53,857 bases of DNA, taken from positions 1-53,857 of the forward strand of contig NZ_JABJXT010000023.1 of NCBI RefSeq assembly GCF_013155295.1, given 5' to 3'. Positions within the stretch are counted from its first letter, which is position 1; each line of letters begins with the position of its first letter. This stretch comes from Pseudogemmobacter hezensis (lineage in GTDB: Bacteria > Pseudomonadota > Alphaproteobacteria > Rhodobacterales > Rhodobacteraceae). Both the position numbers and the translations under genes were made by a program. Shown piece by piece: positions 36,974-45,003 of the stretch. The notes under the pieces are model-generated. The model was not told the DNA's origin, made no database searches, and was given only the letters and a program-made list of their open reading frames with translations.

Positions 36974-37594
36974 TCAGATATCGGGCTGGCCAAGCACCCT
37001 GATCATCGTGGTCGCCGCATCAAAGCCAAAGGCATAGCGCAAAAGGCCCAGCCGATCGGTATGGGTGGCGACAAAGCCCTGGCGCTCATAAAGGGCGCGG
37101 GCGCGGGGATTGCCGTCGATCACCTCAAGGCGTGCCTCTCTGTAGCCGCGCCGCAGGGCCTCATCACAAAGCGCGTTGATCAGCGCGGTGCCGATGCCTT
37201 TGCCGCGGGCCGCAGGCGAGACTGCGATGCCGTCGATAAGAAAGCGTTCATTGTCGACCTCATTGCTGAGCAGCCGCAGCAGACCCGCCCGCCAGGCCGA
37301 GCCAAAGCGGCCATAGGCCCGGCGCAGATCGCTGCGCGTGCCGCCCGAAAAGCTGCCCTGCACCGATTTATACCCCGCCAGCCCGACCAGCCTGCCCTGC
37401 CAGTCCATCGCGGCAAAGCAGTGATCGGGCCGCAGGCCGCGGTTCAGAAAGGCCAGCGCGCGCGCATCGGGCCCCATGACCCGGCTCAGCTTGCCGCCAA
37501 AGGCCTGCCAGTAGATGCGGGCGGCCTCTTCGCGCTGATCCATCGGAAAGCCGCGCCGGATTGAGAAGGGGGCAGCGGCGGTGTCAGCGAACAA
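36974..37594 (-). CDS. GNAT-family N-acetyltransferase
   Basis: A 206-residue GNAT enzyme with the acetyl-CoA motif VSPAARGKGIGTALI (about residues 125-139) and the segment LEVIDGNPRARALYERQGFV. The acceptor is unknown. It overlaps the end of mobB by 11 bases on the same strand, so it is probably in the mobAB transcript. A shorter start at MDQREE (residue 18) is possible. Confidence 0.85.
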   Translation of the reverse strand: MFADTAAAPFSIRRGFPMDQREEAARIYWQAFGGKLSRVMGPDARALAFLNRGLRPDHCFAAMDWQGRLVGLAGYKSVQGSFSGGTRSDLRRAYGRFGSAWRAGLLRLLSNEVDNERFLIDGIAVSPAARGKGIGTALINALCDEALRRGYREARLEVIDGNPRARALYERQGFVATHTDRLGLLRYAFGFDAATTMIRVLGQPDI

Positions 37595-38084
37595 GGCCGG
37601 TTTCCTTCAGGATGAAATCGGCAATCGCGCCCGGGTCATTCAGGTCCAGCCTGGGCACAGAAAGCCCTGGCAGGGGCGCATCCGAGGCCACCGCCCGCAC
37701 CAGCGGATCGCCGGGCTGGATCATCGGGCGGTCGCTCACGCCCTGGCGCCAGACCTCGATCTTTGGATGGGCGTCGCGCTTATAGCCCTCGACCAGCACC
37801 AGATCGACGGGGGCCAGCCGCGCCAGTACTTCGGCCAGATCGGGCTCTGGCCCGCGATGTTCGCGCAGGATGGCAAAGCGGTTGGCCGAGGCCAGCACCA
37901 CCTCGGACGCGCCCGCCTGACGATGGCGCCAGGTGTCCTTGCCGGGCTGGTCGAGATCGACATCGTGATGGACGTGTTTGACGGTCGAGACGCTTAGCCC
38001 GCGCCCGGTGATATCCGTGACAAGGCGTTCCATCAGGGTCGTCTTGCCGCTGTTTTGCCAGCCGATTACGCCATAGACCCTCAT
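37584..38084 (-). CDS. mobB: Molybdopterin-guanine dinucleotide biosynthesis adaptor MobB
   Basis: MobB is a GTP-binding partner of MobA in molybdenum cofactor maturation. The 166-residue protein has the P-loop GWQNSGKTTLMERL (residues 8-21), the HHDVDLDQPGKDTWRHRQAG segment and VDLVLVEGYK. The start overlaps the mobA stop (ATGA at 38081-38084), and a GNAT gene follows. Confidence 0.93.
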   Translation of the reverse strand: MRVYGVIGWQNSGKTTLMERLVTDITGRGLSVSTVKHVHHDVDLDQPGKDTWRHRQAGASEVVLASANRFAILREHRGPEPDLAEVLARLAPVDLVLVEGYKRDAHPKIEVWRQGVSDRPMIQPGDPLVRAVASDAPLPGLSVPRLDLNDPGAIADFILKETGLVR

Positions 38085-38761
38085 GATCGGCCCACCTGAT
38101 CTGCGGACATACGGGATTCGGCGCGGGCCAGGTCCTCGGGGCGGTTCAGGTTCGCAAAACCCTCGGGATCAGGGAAATCCACCGCCACCGCCCCATGCAT
38201 GGCGGCGAAATCGGCGATCTTCGGCTTTGCGCCAGAGGCAAGAAAAGCCGCGAGCGGGTCGGCCAGCGCCACAGGCCAAAGCGCCGAGGCATTGTGATCC
38301 CGCCCGCCCGCCCGTGCAAATGTGGGGTGAAGAAACGCCGCGTCCTTCGTGCTTCCTGCGGGGCTTTGGACGGCTGCCATCAGGGCGCTGACAAGGGTAT
38401 CCGGCAGAAAGGGCGCATCAACCGGGGTTGAGATCACCGCCGCTGCCCCGGCCGCCTGAGCCGCCCGCAAACCGCTGAGGATCCCGGAAAGCGGCCCATA
38501 AGAGGCCTCATCCGCCAGCACCTTTAGGCCTGTTGATGAAAAACGTGCGGGATCGCCATTGGCGGAAATCATTATACGGCAGGCGGGGTCCGGATCGGCA
38601 TCGGCGGATGCAGGATCGGCCCAGGCGGCGCTGATTTGCGGCGAAAGCCTTGCGATCACATGGGAAATCAGCGGCCTTCCGGCCAGCATGAGGTGCGCCT
38701 TATCGGCGCCGCCCATCCGGCGGCCCTCACCTCCGGCAAGTATGACAGCCATCACGCTCAC
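38081..38761 (-). CDS. mobA: Molybdenum cofactor guanylyltransferase MobA
   Basis: MobA attaches GMP to molybdopterin to form the MGD cofactor. The 226-residue protein has LAGGEGRRMGGADKAHLMLA near the start, GPLSGILSGLRAA, and STPVDAPFLP. It is coupled to mobB. The internal NPs such as AWADPASADADPDP form a small lineage-specific insertion. It is first in a mobA-mobB-GNAT operon. Confidence 0.93.
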   Translation of the reverse strand: MSVMAVILAGGEGRRMGGADKAHLMLAGRPLISHVIARLSPQISAAWADPASADADPDPACRIMISANGDPARFSSTGLKVLADEASYGPLSGILSGLRAAQAAGAAAVISTPVDAPFLPDTLVSALMAAVQSPAGSTKDAAFLHPTFARAGGRDHNASALWPVALADPLAAFLASGAKPKIADFAAMHGAVAVDFPDPEGFANLNRPEDLARAESRMSADQVGRS

Positions 38762-38803
38762 GCCAGGGGCCTTTCGTTCGGATGGAAGACCAAAGCAGAC
38801 GGA

Positions 38804-38828
38804 AAGGGCCGCTATCGCTGCGGCCCTT
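38804..38828 (-). terminator. Terminator after the lipoprotein gene
   Basis: Arms AAGGGCCGC (38804-38812) and GCGGCCCTT (38820-38828), 7-base loop. On the minus strand it is followed by a short T run (TTT). It lies between the lipoprotein stop and mobA. Confidence 0.65.
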
Positions 38829-38835
38829 ATGCCGC

Positions 38836-39462
38836 TTAATTGACGCGGTCACCCTTTTTGTTAATCAAAACAACGCCGTGGCCTTCGCCCGGATTGTCGT
38901 TTTCCTCAGTCACGATACGTTCCTGCACGCCCGGCAGCTTGCCGAAATCGGCGGCCAGTTTTTTCGGGAACCAGGTCCGCGACAGGCCCTCGAAGCCAGG
39001 CACACCGCGCAGCAGGCCAGAGATCGAATTGGCACAATGCGCCTTTGGCACCGCGCCGTTTTGCAGCGCTTTTTGCAAGATCATCTCGGCCACCTCGGGC
39101 GAGAGCAGCAGCTTTTGCTCGATCACGTGGAACTGCTCTCCATCGCCGTCGCGGGCGTGGTAGTCGAGGTAGAAGTTCACCAGCCGGTCGCTCATGCCGA
39201 AATGCACATCGTCACGCTCGGGCGAGCGGGGATGGCTGAAGGTGCCCGCCGGGTCGAAGAGCACGCGCTGCGAGCCATTGATCAACAGCGCCGAATGCGC
39301 GCCGCTGCCATTGCGGTCATTGATGGTGGTGAACAGCGTGATCGCAGGCGGCGGCCCGGCAACATAGGTGGCGCGGGCAATCTCTTCATCACTGGCCCAG
39401 ATCGATTCTGCGCAGGCGGACAACAACAGAGAAACTGCGAGCGCAGCAAGCATACGAAACAT
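38836..39462 (-). CDS. Lipoprotein with conserved His and Cys, unknown function
   Basis: A 208-residue lipoprotein: signal with lipobox LLSAC, Cys17 being the lipidated residue. The mature part has a GSGAHSALLINGSQRVLFDP segment and a later HCANSISGLLRGVPGF. A histidine before a cysteine in this context recalls permuted NlpC/P60 or YiiX-like papain folds, but this is inference and I could not confirm a third catalytic residue. The C-terminus GVVLINKKGDRVN is conserved-looking. It is followed by a terminator on the minus strand. Confidence 0.75.
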   Translation of the reverse strand: MFRMLAALAVSLLLSACAESIWASDEEIARATYVAGPPPAITLFTTINDRNGSGAHSALLINGSQRVLFDPAGTFSHPRSPERDDVHFGMSDRLVNFYLDYHARDGDGEQFHVIEQKLLLSPEVAEMILQKALQNGAVPKAHCANSISGLLRGVPGFEGLSRTWFPKKLAADFGKLPGVQERIVTEENDNPGEGHGVVLINKKGDRVN

Positions 39463-39523
39463 CGGGCGATCTCCAGACCCGGATCGTCAAAAGATCACCG
39501 GGCCCCCGTTATGAAGCTGAGGC

Positions 39524-39673
39524 TCAGGCGCCGGACAGGCCGACGAAAACCAGGGCGACGATGATCGCAACAAGGCTCCATTTCACCAGGCCGATAAAAC
39601 CTGCGAAGGTTTTTTCCTGGGCGCGGATGTCCATGCTGCCCGCCTGATAGTCACCGTGATTGTGTTCAGCCAT
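39524..39673 (-). CDS. aa3-type cytochrome c oxidase subunit IV
   Basis: A 49-residue protein of the small bacterial CoxIV family, an accessory single-helix subunit of the aa3 oxidase. The sequence begins MAEHNHGDYQAGSMDIRAQE, has KTFAGFIGLVKW before the membrane helix SLVAIIVALVFVGLSGA, and ends with it. This is diagnostic of the family. It is far from the other cox genes, which are not in this window. The ribosome binding site is weak (GAAGA). Confidence 0.88.
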   Translation of the reverse strand: MAEHNHGDYQAGSMDIRAQEKTFAGFIGLVKWSLVAIIVALVFVGLSGA

Positions 39674-39835
39674 TCTTCATATATCCCGCTGATGATCGCT
39701 TTTCAGCCTGTTAGCCGATTCAACCGCCGCTGTCACCTGTTGGGCGGGGGGGGACCGGAATTTCCCCCCGGCTTCGGGATCACTGCGGCCCCAGTATATG
39801 GCCCCACGGTGGCTTCACTGTTGCTCTGCTGCGGC

Positions 39836-40249
39836 TCAGACCGAGCCGTCGCCGGATTCGCCGCCGCCCCAGCCACGCAAAAGCTGAAAGCCGATGCGCA
39901 GCGGCGGCTCTTCGGGGGTGGCTTTGGGCACCGCCCGCAGCAGGACCGAAAGCTGGCTGACATGCTGCACCATCTGTGTTTTCAGCCCGCTTTCATCCTG
40001 GCCGTAAAAGGTCAGCAGATCGGGGTCGGAAAAGCCAAGCCCCTCGATCCTGAGCACCCCGGCCTGGCTGCCGGTAAAGCCCATGGCGACCTCATGATCC
40101 TGGTCAAGCTGGCTTTCAAAATGGCGGATATAAAGGACGATCCGCTCGCAGGCGGATTCGGCGGGCGATTTCTCAGGCACCTCAGCCGCGGCTTTTGCGG
40201 GCGGGGCCGCGGCTTTGCCGGTTGCCACTGCTTTTGACGTTTTGCTCAT
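39836..40249 (-). CDS. DUF6173-like protein
   Basis: A 137-residue cytoplasmic protein. An Ala/Lys-rich N-terminus leads to the domain CERIVLYIRHFESQLDQDHE, LTFYGQDESGLKTQMVQHVS and QLSVLLRAV, which matches from memory the DUF6173 family of rhodobacteria and rhizobia. Function is unknown. ATG at 40249 overlaps the metallo-hydrolase stop (ATGA) and is chosen over an ATG 18 bases earlier. Confidence 0.7.
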   Translation of the reverse strand: MSKTSKAVATGKAAAPPAKAAAEVPEKSPAESACERIVLYIRHFESQLDQDHEVAMGFTGSQAGVLRIEGLGFSDPDLLTFYGQDESGLKTQMVQHVSQLSVLLRAVPKATPEEPPLRIGFQLLRGWGGGESGDGSV

Positions 40250-41265
40250 TTTTGCTGCCATATCCATGCGCCATCCGGGTCGAGAGAACGGGAAACCTCG
40301 CCCCGGTGCAAGAGATGGTTCAGATGTGCAACCGTCTCTGCCAGTGCCAGGCCCTGCTCGGCCTGGCCGATCTGGCGGCGGAAAAGCGCGGGGAAACAGT
40401 CAAAGGCGCGGCGTGGCGCGGCCAGATGATCGCGCAGCCTGTCCAGCCCCGAGAGGTGGTTCGCCACCATCTGCTGCAGCCGGAAGGGCAGGCCCGTGAA
40501 GGGCAGTTTATGGCCGGGCAGCACCAGCTGGCGGTCATTGGCAAAGGCCCTAAACCGGGTGCAGCTTTCCAGCCATTCCGCCAGCGGATCGGCCTCTGGC
40601 TCGGCCGGGTAGACGCCGATATTGGCCGAGATGCCGGGCAAAAGCTGATCGCCGCCCAGCACGAGATCATCGCTCCAGAATGTGGCATGGGCGGGGGCAT
40701 GGCCGTGACCGATGCGGATCTGCCAGTCGCGCCCGGCCATGCGCAGGCGCTGCCCCTCTTGCAGGCGGGTATAGCCCAGCGGCAAGGGCGCCACGCAGTC
40801 AGAGGCGTTGAAGGGGCGCTCGCCCATGCGGCGGGTGATCTCGGGCTGGGGCAGGCCCGTGCGGCGCCAGAAGGTGACGGCCTCGGGCGAGGGGCGCTCT
40901 TCCTGGCTTAGCAGCAGCATCCGCGCGTAAAGCCAGGCGGTGCGGGTCATCATCAGCTCGGCCCCCTGGGCCATGAACCAGCCCGCCATGCCGATATGAT
41001 CGGGGTGGTGATGGGTGCCGATCACCCGGCGCACCGGACGCCCGGCCAGAGGCCCCGCCAGCAGCGCCTGCCAGCCCGCCACGGCGCGGCGCGAATGCAG
41101 GCCGGTATCGATCAGCGTCCAGCCATCGCCCTCGTCCAGCGCATAGACATTCACATGATCCAGCGCCCAGGGCAGCGGCAGCCGCAGCCACAGGATACCG
41201 GGCGCGACCTCGGTCGCAGAGCCGGGTTCAGGGGGATCGGGGAAGGGAAAGCGGATTTCAGTCAT
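40246..41265 (-). CDS. Metallo-beta-lactamase-fold hydrolase
   Basis: A 339-residue metallo-hydrolase with THHHPDHIG (the HxHxDH motif), GHGHAPAHATFW and LVLPGHKLPFTG supplying further metal ligands. The C-terminal ~100 residues have a helical winged-type domain as in LACTB2-like members. The substrate is unknown. MTEIRFPF at 41265 is chosen; an ATG at 41307 would add 14 residues with Gly/Pro character. It is coupled to the DUF6173-like gene. Confidence 0.85.
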   Translation of the reverse strand: MTEIRFPFPDPPEPGSATEVAPGILWLRLPLPWALDHVNVYALDEGDGWTLIDTGLHSRRAVAGWQALLAGPLAGRPVRRVIGTHHHPDHIGMAGWFMAQGAELMMTRTAWLYARMLLLSQEERPSPEAVTFWRRTGLPQPEITRRMGERPFNASDCVAPLPLGYTRLQEGQRLRMAGRDWQIRIGHGHAPAHATFWSDDLVLGGDQLLPGISANIGVYPAEPEADPLAEWLESCTRFRAFANDRQLVLPGHKLPFTGLPFRLQQMVANHLSGLDRLRDHLAAPRRAFDCFPALFRRQIGQAEQGLALAETVAHLNHLLHRGEVSRSLDPDGAWIWQQK

Positions 41266-41467
41266 GGGGGTTTGATGACCGCCAGGCGTTGCTTGCACAA
41301 GAGGCATGACGGCACCGCTATGGCGCTGTGCGACGCGTGGATCTGCCTGCGGGCGTGCCCACGCCTTCACAAAACGCGGTGGATATGGCAGTTGAGTTAT
41401 GCGTGTCCGAGGGGCATGCCAGATGGCTTCTTAACACTTTAGCCAGCCGATTTCAGGAGCTTACCCG

Positions 41468-41614
41468 ATGGATGAAGAAGAGCGCGCCGCCCGGGCGGAT
41501 CGTGCCGCACAGGGGGATGAGCGCGGCGCGGGCGGGATCAACCTGGCGCTTGCGCTGATTGTTCTTTCGGCCCTGGTGGCCGTTGTGGCCCTGTCCTGGG
41601 TTTTTCTGGCCTGA
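41468..41614 (+). CDS. Small membrane protein (48 residues)
   Basis: A short gene with an ideal ribosome binding site (CAGGAG, 41454-41459, 8 bases before the ATG). The product starts MDEEERAARADRAAQGDERG, a charged cytoplasmic tail, followed by one hydrophobic helix INLALALIVLSALVAVVALS and ends WVFLA. It is a single-pass protein of unknown function. Its stop codon lies in the first copy of a 17-bp tandem repeat. It is isolated, on the strand opposite to its neighbours, with 202 bases of upstream space for a promoter. Confidence 0.75.
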   Translation: MDEEERAARADRAAQGDERGAGGINLALALIVLSALVAVVALSWVFLA

Positions 41615-41688
41615 CAGATCTGCTGGCCTGACAGATCTGCTGGCCTCTCAGATCTGCCGGGCTGACCGATCTGCCAGGCTGACAGCGG
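41611..41688. repeat. 17-bp tandem repeat, four copies plus a partial fifth
   Basis: Units at 41611-41627 and 41628-41644 are identical (CTGACAGATCTGCTGGC); 41645-41661 and 41662-41678 are diverged (CTCTCAGATCTGCCGGG and CTGACCGATCTGCCAGG). A fifth starts CTGACAG at 41679. Each contains a GATC-centred AGATCT or CGATCT core. The stop codon of the small membrane protein lies in the first unit. Confidence 0.9.
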
Positions 41689-41736
41689 AAGATGGCTGCC
41701 CGGGGCTTACGGGAACAGACTTACCGGGGCTTTGGT

Positions 41737-41772
41737 TTTCGGCCCCACCGCAGCTGTGGCGCGGGGCCGAAA
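41737..41772. other. Hairpin downstream of parE
   Basis: Arms TTTCGGCCCC (41737-41746) and GGGGCCGAAA (41763-41772) around a 16-base loop. No T-run on the parE strand. It is perhaps a factor-dependent end or RNA processing site of the converging small-protein and parE transcripts. Confidence 0.5.
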
Positions 41773-41787
41773 TGAGATCACTGGCGA

Positions 41788-43764
41788 TCAGACGTCCAGC
41801 TCTTCGGCATCGGCAAAGCGGGCGTTTTCCTGGATGAACTGGAAGCGCAGCTCTGGCTTTTTGCCCATCAGACGCTCGACCAGATCGCCGGTGCTGTCGC
41901 CCTCATCCGCGCCGATCGAGACCCTGATCAGCTTGCGCGTCGCGGGGTTCATCGTGGTGTCTTTCAGGTCTTTCGCATCCATCTCGCCCAGACCCTTAAA
42001 GCGCTGAACGTCGATTTTTCCTTTGCCACCCAGACCCTTGGCCAGCCATTCCTCTTTCTCGGCATCATTAGCCACGTAAAGGCGGCGTGCCCCCTGGGTC
42101 AGGCGATAAAGCGGCGGGCAGGCCAGATAGAGGTGCCCCTTGTCGATCAGCGGCCGCATCTGGGTGAAGAAAAACGTCATCAGAAGCGAGGCGATATGCG
42201 CCCCGTCAACATCGGCATCGGTCATGATGATGATCTTGTCATAGCGCAGATCATCGACGTTGAACCGCGCCCCCATGCCGACGCCAAGCGCCTCGCATAT
42301 GTCGCGGATCTCGGCATTGTCGCCCAGCTTGCTGGCGGCAGCCCCCAGCACGTTCAGCACCTTGCCGCGCAAAGGCAGCAGGGCCTGGAAGGTGCGGTCG
42401 CGCGCGCCCTTGCCGCTGCCGCCGGCCGAATCGCCCTCGACGAGGAACAGCTCGGTTCCCTTGCGGTTCGAGGCCGAGCAATCGACCAGCTTGCCGGGCA
42501 GCCGCAGCCGCTTGGTCGCCGATTTGCGCTGCGTTTCTTTTTCGGCGCGGCGCTTCAGGCGCTCTTCGGCCCGCAGCACCAGGAAATCCAGGATCGCGCC
42601 CGCCGATTTCGGGTCATTGGCCAGCCAGGTGTCGAAATGGTCGCGGACCGCGTTTTCCACCCATTTCGCCGCCTCTTCGGTGGCCAGACGGTCTTTGGTC
42701 TGGCCGACGAATTGCGGCTCGCGGATGAAGATCGAGATCAGCGCACAGCCGCCGGTCAGCATATCCTCGCGGGTGATCTGATCGGCTTTGCGGTTCTTGA
42801 CCCGTTCGCCATAGGCGCGGATGCCCTTGAGGATTGCGGCCCAGAAGCCGGTCTCATGGGTGCCGCCCTCGGGCGTCGGCACGGTATTGGTGTAGGACGA
42901 GATGAAGCCGTCGCGCATCGGCGTCCAGTTGATCGCCCATTCGACCGAGCCGGGGACGCCGTATTTTTCCTTGAAGCTGACCTTCCCGGCGAAGGGGCGC
43001 TCGGCATAGGTCTGGTCTTTTTGCAGCTGCTCTGAGAGGTATTCGCCAAGCCCGCCGGGATAGTGGAAGGTGGCCTCCAGCGGCATATCGCCATCCGGGA
43101 TTGCCGATTTCCAGCGGATCTCAACACCCGAATAGAGATAGGCCTTCGAGCGGACCATCTTCATCAGACGCGCCGGTTTGAACCCCTGATGGCCGAAAAT
43201 CTCGGCATCGGGGTGGAAGATCACCGTGGTGCCGCGGCGGTTCGGGGCAGGGCCGATTTTCTGCACCGGGCCCAGTGGTTTGCCGCGCGAAAACTCCTGC
43301 ACGAAAAGCTCACGGTTGCGGGCCACCTCGACGCGCATATGATCGGAAAGCGCGTTCACAACCGATGAGCCGACGCCGTTCAGCCCGCCCGATGTTTCAT
43401 AGGCGTCGCCGTTGAACTTGCCGCCCGCGTGCAGGGTGCACAGAATCACCTCAAGCGCGGATTTGTCGGGGAATTTCGGATGCGGGTCGACGGGGATGCC
43501 GCGCCCGTTGTCCTTGATCGAGACCGAGCCATCGGCCAGCAGTTCCACCTCGATGCGATTGGCGTGGCCTGCGACGGCCTCATCCATCGAGTTGTCGAGG
43601 ATCTCGGCCGCCAGGTGGTGATAGGCGCGTTCGTCAATGCCGCCGATATACATGCCCGGCCGCATGCGCACCGCCTCAAGCGGTTCCAGCACCTCGATCG
43701 ACGAGGCATCATAGGTCTGCTGGTTCGGCGCGGCGAGAAGATCGCCGGAATCGTTCGGGGCCAT
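41788..43764 (-). CDS. parE: DNA topoisomerase IV subunit B
   Basis: ParE is the ATPase subunit of topoisomerase IV, which decatenates chromosomes with ParC. The 658-residue protein has the ATP-binding EILDNSMDEAVAGHANRIEV and GRGIP, LHAGGKF, and the TOPRIM site with VEGDSAGGSGKGARDR and TDADVDGAHI. ParE-type wording (DERAYHHLAAEI) and length separate it from GyrB, which is longer. It is a single gene on the minus strand; parC is not in the window. Confidence 0.94.
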   Translation of the reverse strand: MAPNDSGDLLAAPNQQTYDASSIEVLEPLEAVRMRPGMYIGGIDERAYHHLAAEILDNSMDEAVAGHANRIEVELLADGSVSIKDNGRGIPVDPHPKFPDKSALEVILCTLHAGGKFNGDAYETSGGLNGVGSSVVNALSDHMRVEVARNRELFVQEFSRGKPLGPVQKIGPAPNRRGTTVIFHPDAEIFGHQGFKPARLMKMVRSKAYLYSGVEIRWKSAIPDGDMPLEATFHYPGGLGEYLSEQLQKDQTYAERPFAGKVSFKEKYGVPGSVEWAINWTPMRDGFISSYTNTVPTPEGGTHETGFWAAILKGIRAYGERVKNRKADQITREDMLTGGCALISIFIREPQFVGQTKDRLATEEAAKWVENAVRDHFDTWLANDPKSAGAILDFLVLRAEERLKRRAEKETQRKSATKRLRLPGKLVDCSASNRKGTELFLVEGDSAGGSGKGARDRTFQALLPLRGKVLNVLGAAASKLGDNAEIRDICEALGVGMGARFNVDDLRYDKIIIMTDADVDGAHIASLLMTFFFTQMRPLIDKGHLYLACPPLYRLTQGARRLYVANDAEKEEWLAKGLGGKGKIDVQRFKGLGEMDAKDLKDTTMNPATRKLIRVSIGADEGDSTGDLVERLMGKKPELRFQFIQENARFADAEELDV

Positions 43765-43846
43765 GCGCTGCTCTTATTGTTTCTGAGGGCGCATTAGACC
43801 ACCTGGCGGGGCAGGGGCGCAAGATCCAGGGGTGATTTTCCTGAGG

Positions 43847-44881
43847 TCATATCCTGTCGCCAGTTTTGTCACCATTTTTGGGGCCATCTTCTGCACCGTT
43901 TGCGGGCCCCGTGCCCGGGCGGCGCCGCAGGGCCCCCGGCGGGTGGCCCCAGAGGCGGCGAAACGCGCGGGACAGGGTGGCGGGGCCAGAGAACCCGGTG
44001 CGCAGCGCGATTTCTGCCAGCGGGTGGCTGGTATCTGTCAGCATGCGCCGCGCCGCCTGCAGGCGCAGGGTCAGCGCCCAGGCGGCCGGCGTGGTGCCAA
44101 GCGAGTCGCGGAACAGAACCTCAAGCCTGCGCGGTGACAGGCCGATGGCGCGGGCGGTGGCGGCGGCGCTTTCGGGCTGGTCGATCCGCGCCTCCATCCG
44201 TTTCAGTGCCTGGGTCACGCGCGGATCCAGCGCAGGGTCGCGGCGTGGGGCTGCGATCTGCGGCTCGTGCCCGGGGCGGGCGTCGGTCAGGAAGGAATTG
44301 GCCACCTGCCGCGCAAGGCCCGCGCCATGGCGGGCGCGGATCAGATGCAGCATGAAATCCTGCGCAGGCTGCGCGCCGCCGATGGTCACGCGGTTGCGGT
44401 CGATCACGAAACGGTCTGGGACGACCTCGATCTGCGGGTGGCGGTCAGCCAGATCCTCCAGTTCCTCCCAATGCACGGTGGCGCGGTAGCCGTTCAGAAG
44501 GCCCGCACGCGCCAGCACCCAGGGGGCTGAGTCGATGCCGCCAACCAGCCGGAAGCGCGGCGCGATGCGGGTCAGCTCGCGGATCAGCGGGCGGGTGGCG
44601 ACCTCATCCAGCTTATAGCCCGAGATCACGATCAGCAGATCAGCCCCCACCGCATGACCGGGCGGCCCGTCCGAGGGCAGCGAGATGCCGCAGGTCAGCG
44701 GCACCGGCTGGCCGTCGGGCGAGACGACGCGCCATCGAAAGGCCTCATGCCCCAGCTGGCGGTTGGCGTTGCGCAAAGGGTCCAGCGCCGAGGCCACTTC
44801 GAGGATCGAAGCCTGGGGCAGGACCAGCAGTGCGATGGTCAGCGGTGCGCGTGCCAGGGTGAAGATTGCGTTTTCCGTCAT
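43847..44881 (-). CDS. cdhR: GlxA/CdhR-family transcriptional regulator
   Basis: A 344-residue regulator with an N-terminal DJ-1/PfpI (GATase1-like) domain and a C-terminal AraC-type HTH. The first domain contains GGIDSAPWVLARAGLLNGYR, where an aspartate-serine pair takes the place of the usual cysteine region. The HTH part has ARAIGLSPRRLEVLFRDSLG and LAEIALRTGFSGPATLSRAF. It is divergent from the carnitine operon, and regulators of this class (CdhR) respond to carnitine in pseudomonads; the symbol is inferred from context. ATG at 44881 replaces an ORF start 123 bases upstream. Confidence 0.75.
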   Translation of the reverse strand: MTENAIFTLARAPLTIALLVLPQASILEVASALDPLRNANRQLGHEAFRWRVVSPDGQPVPLTCGISLPSDGPPGHAVGADLLIVISGYKLDEVATRPLIRELTRIAPRFRLVGGIDSAPWVLARAGLLNGYRATVHWEELEDLADRHPQIEVVPDRFVIDRNRVTIGGAQPAQDFMLHLIRARHGAGLARQVANSFLTDARPGHEPQIAAPRRDPALDPRVTQALKRMEARIDQPESAAATARAIGLSPRRLEVLFRDSLGTTPAAWALTLRLQAARRMLTDTSHPLAEIALRTGFSGPATLSRAFRRLWGHPPGALRRRPGTGPANGAEDGPKNGDKTGDRI

Positions 44882-45003
44882 GAGAGTTTCGTAAAATGCA
44901 AAGCGCGGCCTGGCAAGGAGGATAGACTTGCTGTCAAACGGTGCCCGGGCGAAAGAACTGGGCGAAAGATCTGCGCCGTATCGAAGAACCGGAGGACCAC
45001 CCA
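44882..45003. promoter_or_regulatory. Divergent control region of the carnitine locus
   Basis: 122 bases between the regulator and the BKACE gene. The direct repeat GGGCGAAAGA occurs at 44947-44956 and 44960-44969 (13-base period) and could be a regulator-binding element. ACCGGAGGACC (about 44990-45000) is the BKACE ribosome binding site. No clear sigma-70 promoter was found. Confidence 0.4.

Noticed and set aside
38782-39564. A 260-codon plus-strand open frame
   Set aside because: It is antisense to the lipoprotein gene and CoxIV; the minus strand shows a lipobox and a known family.
41611-41688. CRISPR-like array
   Set aside because: The 17-bp units are directly contiguous with no spacers; it is a simple tandem repeat.
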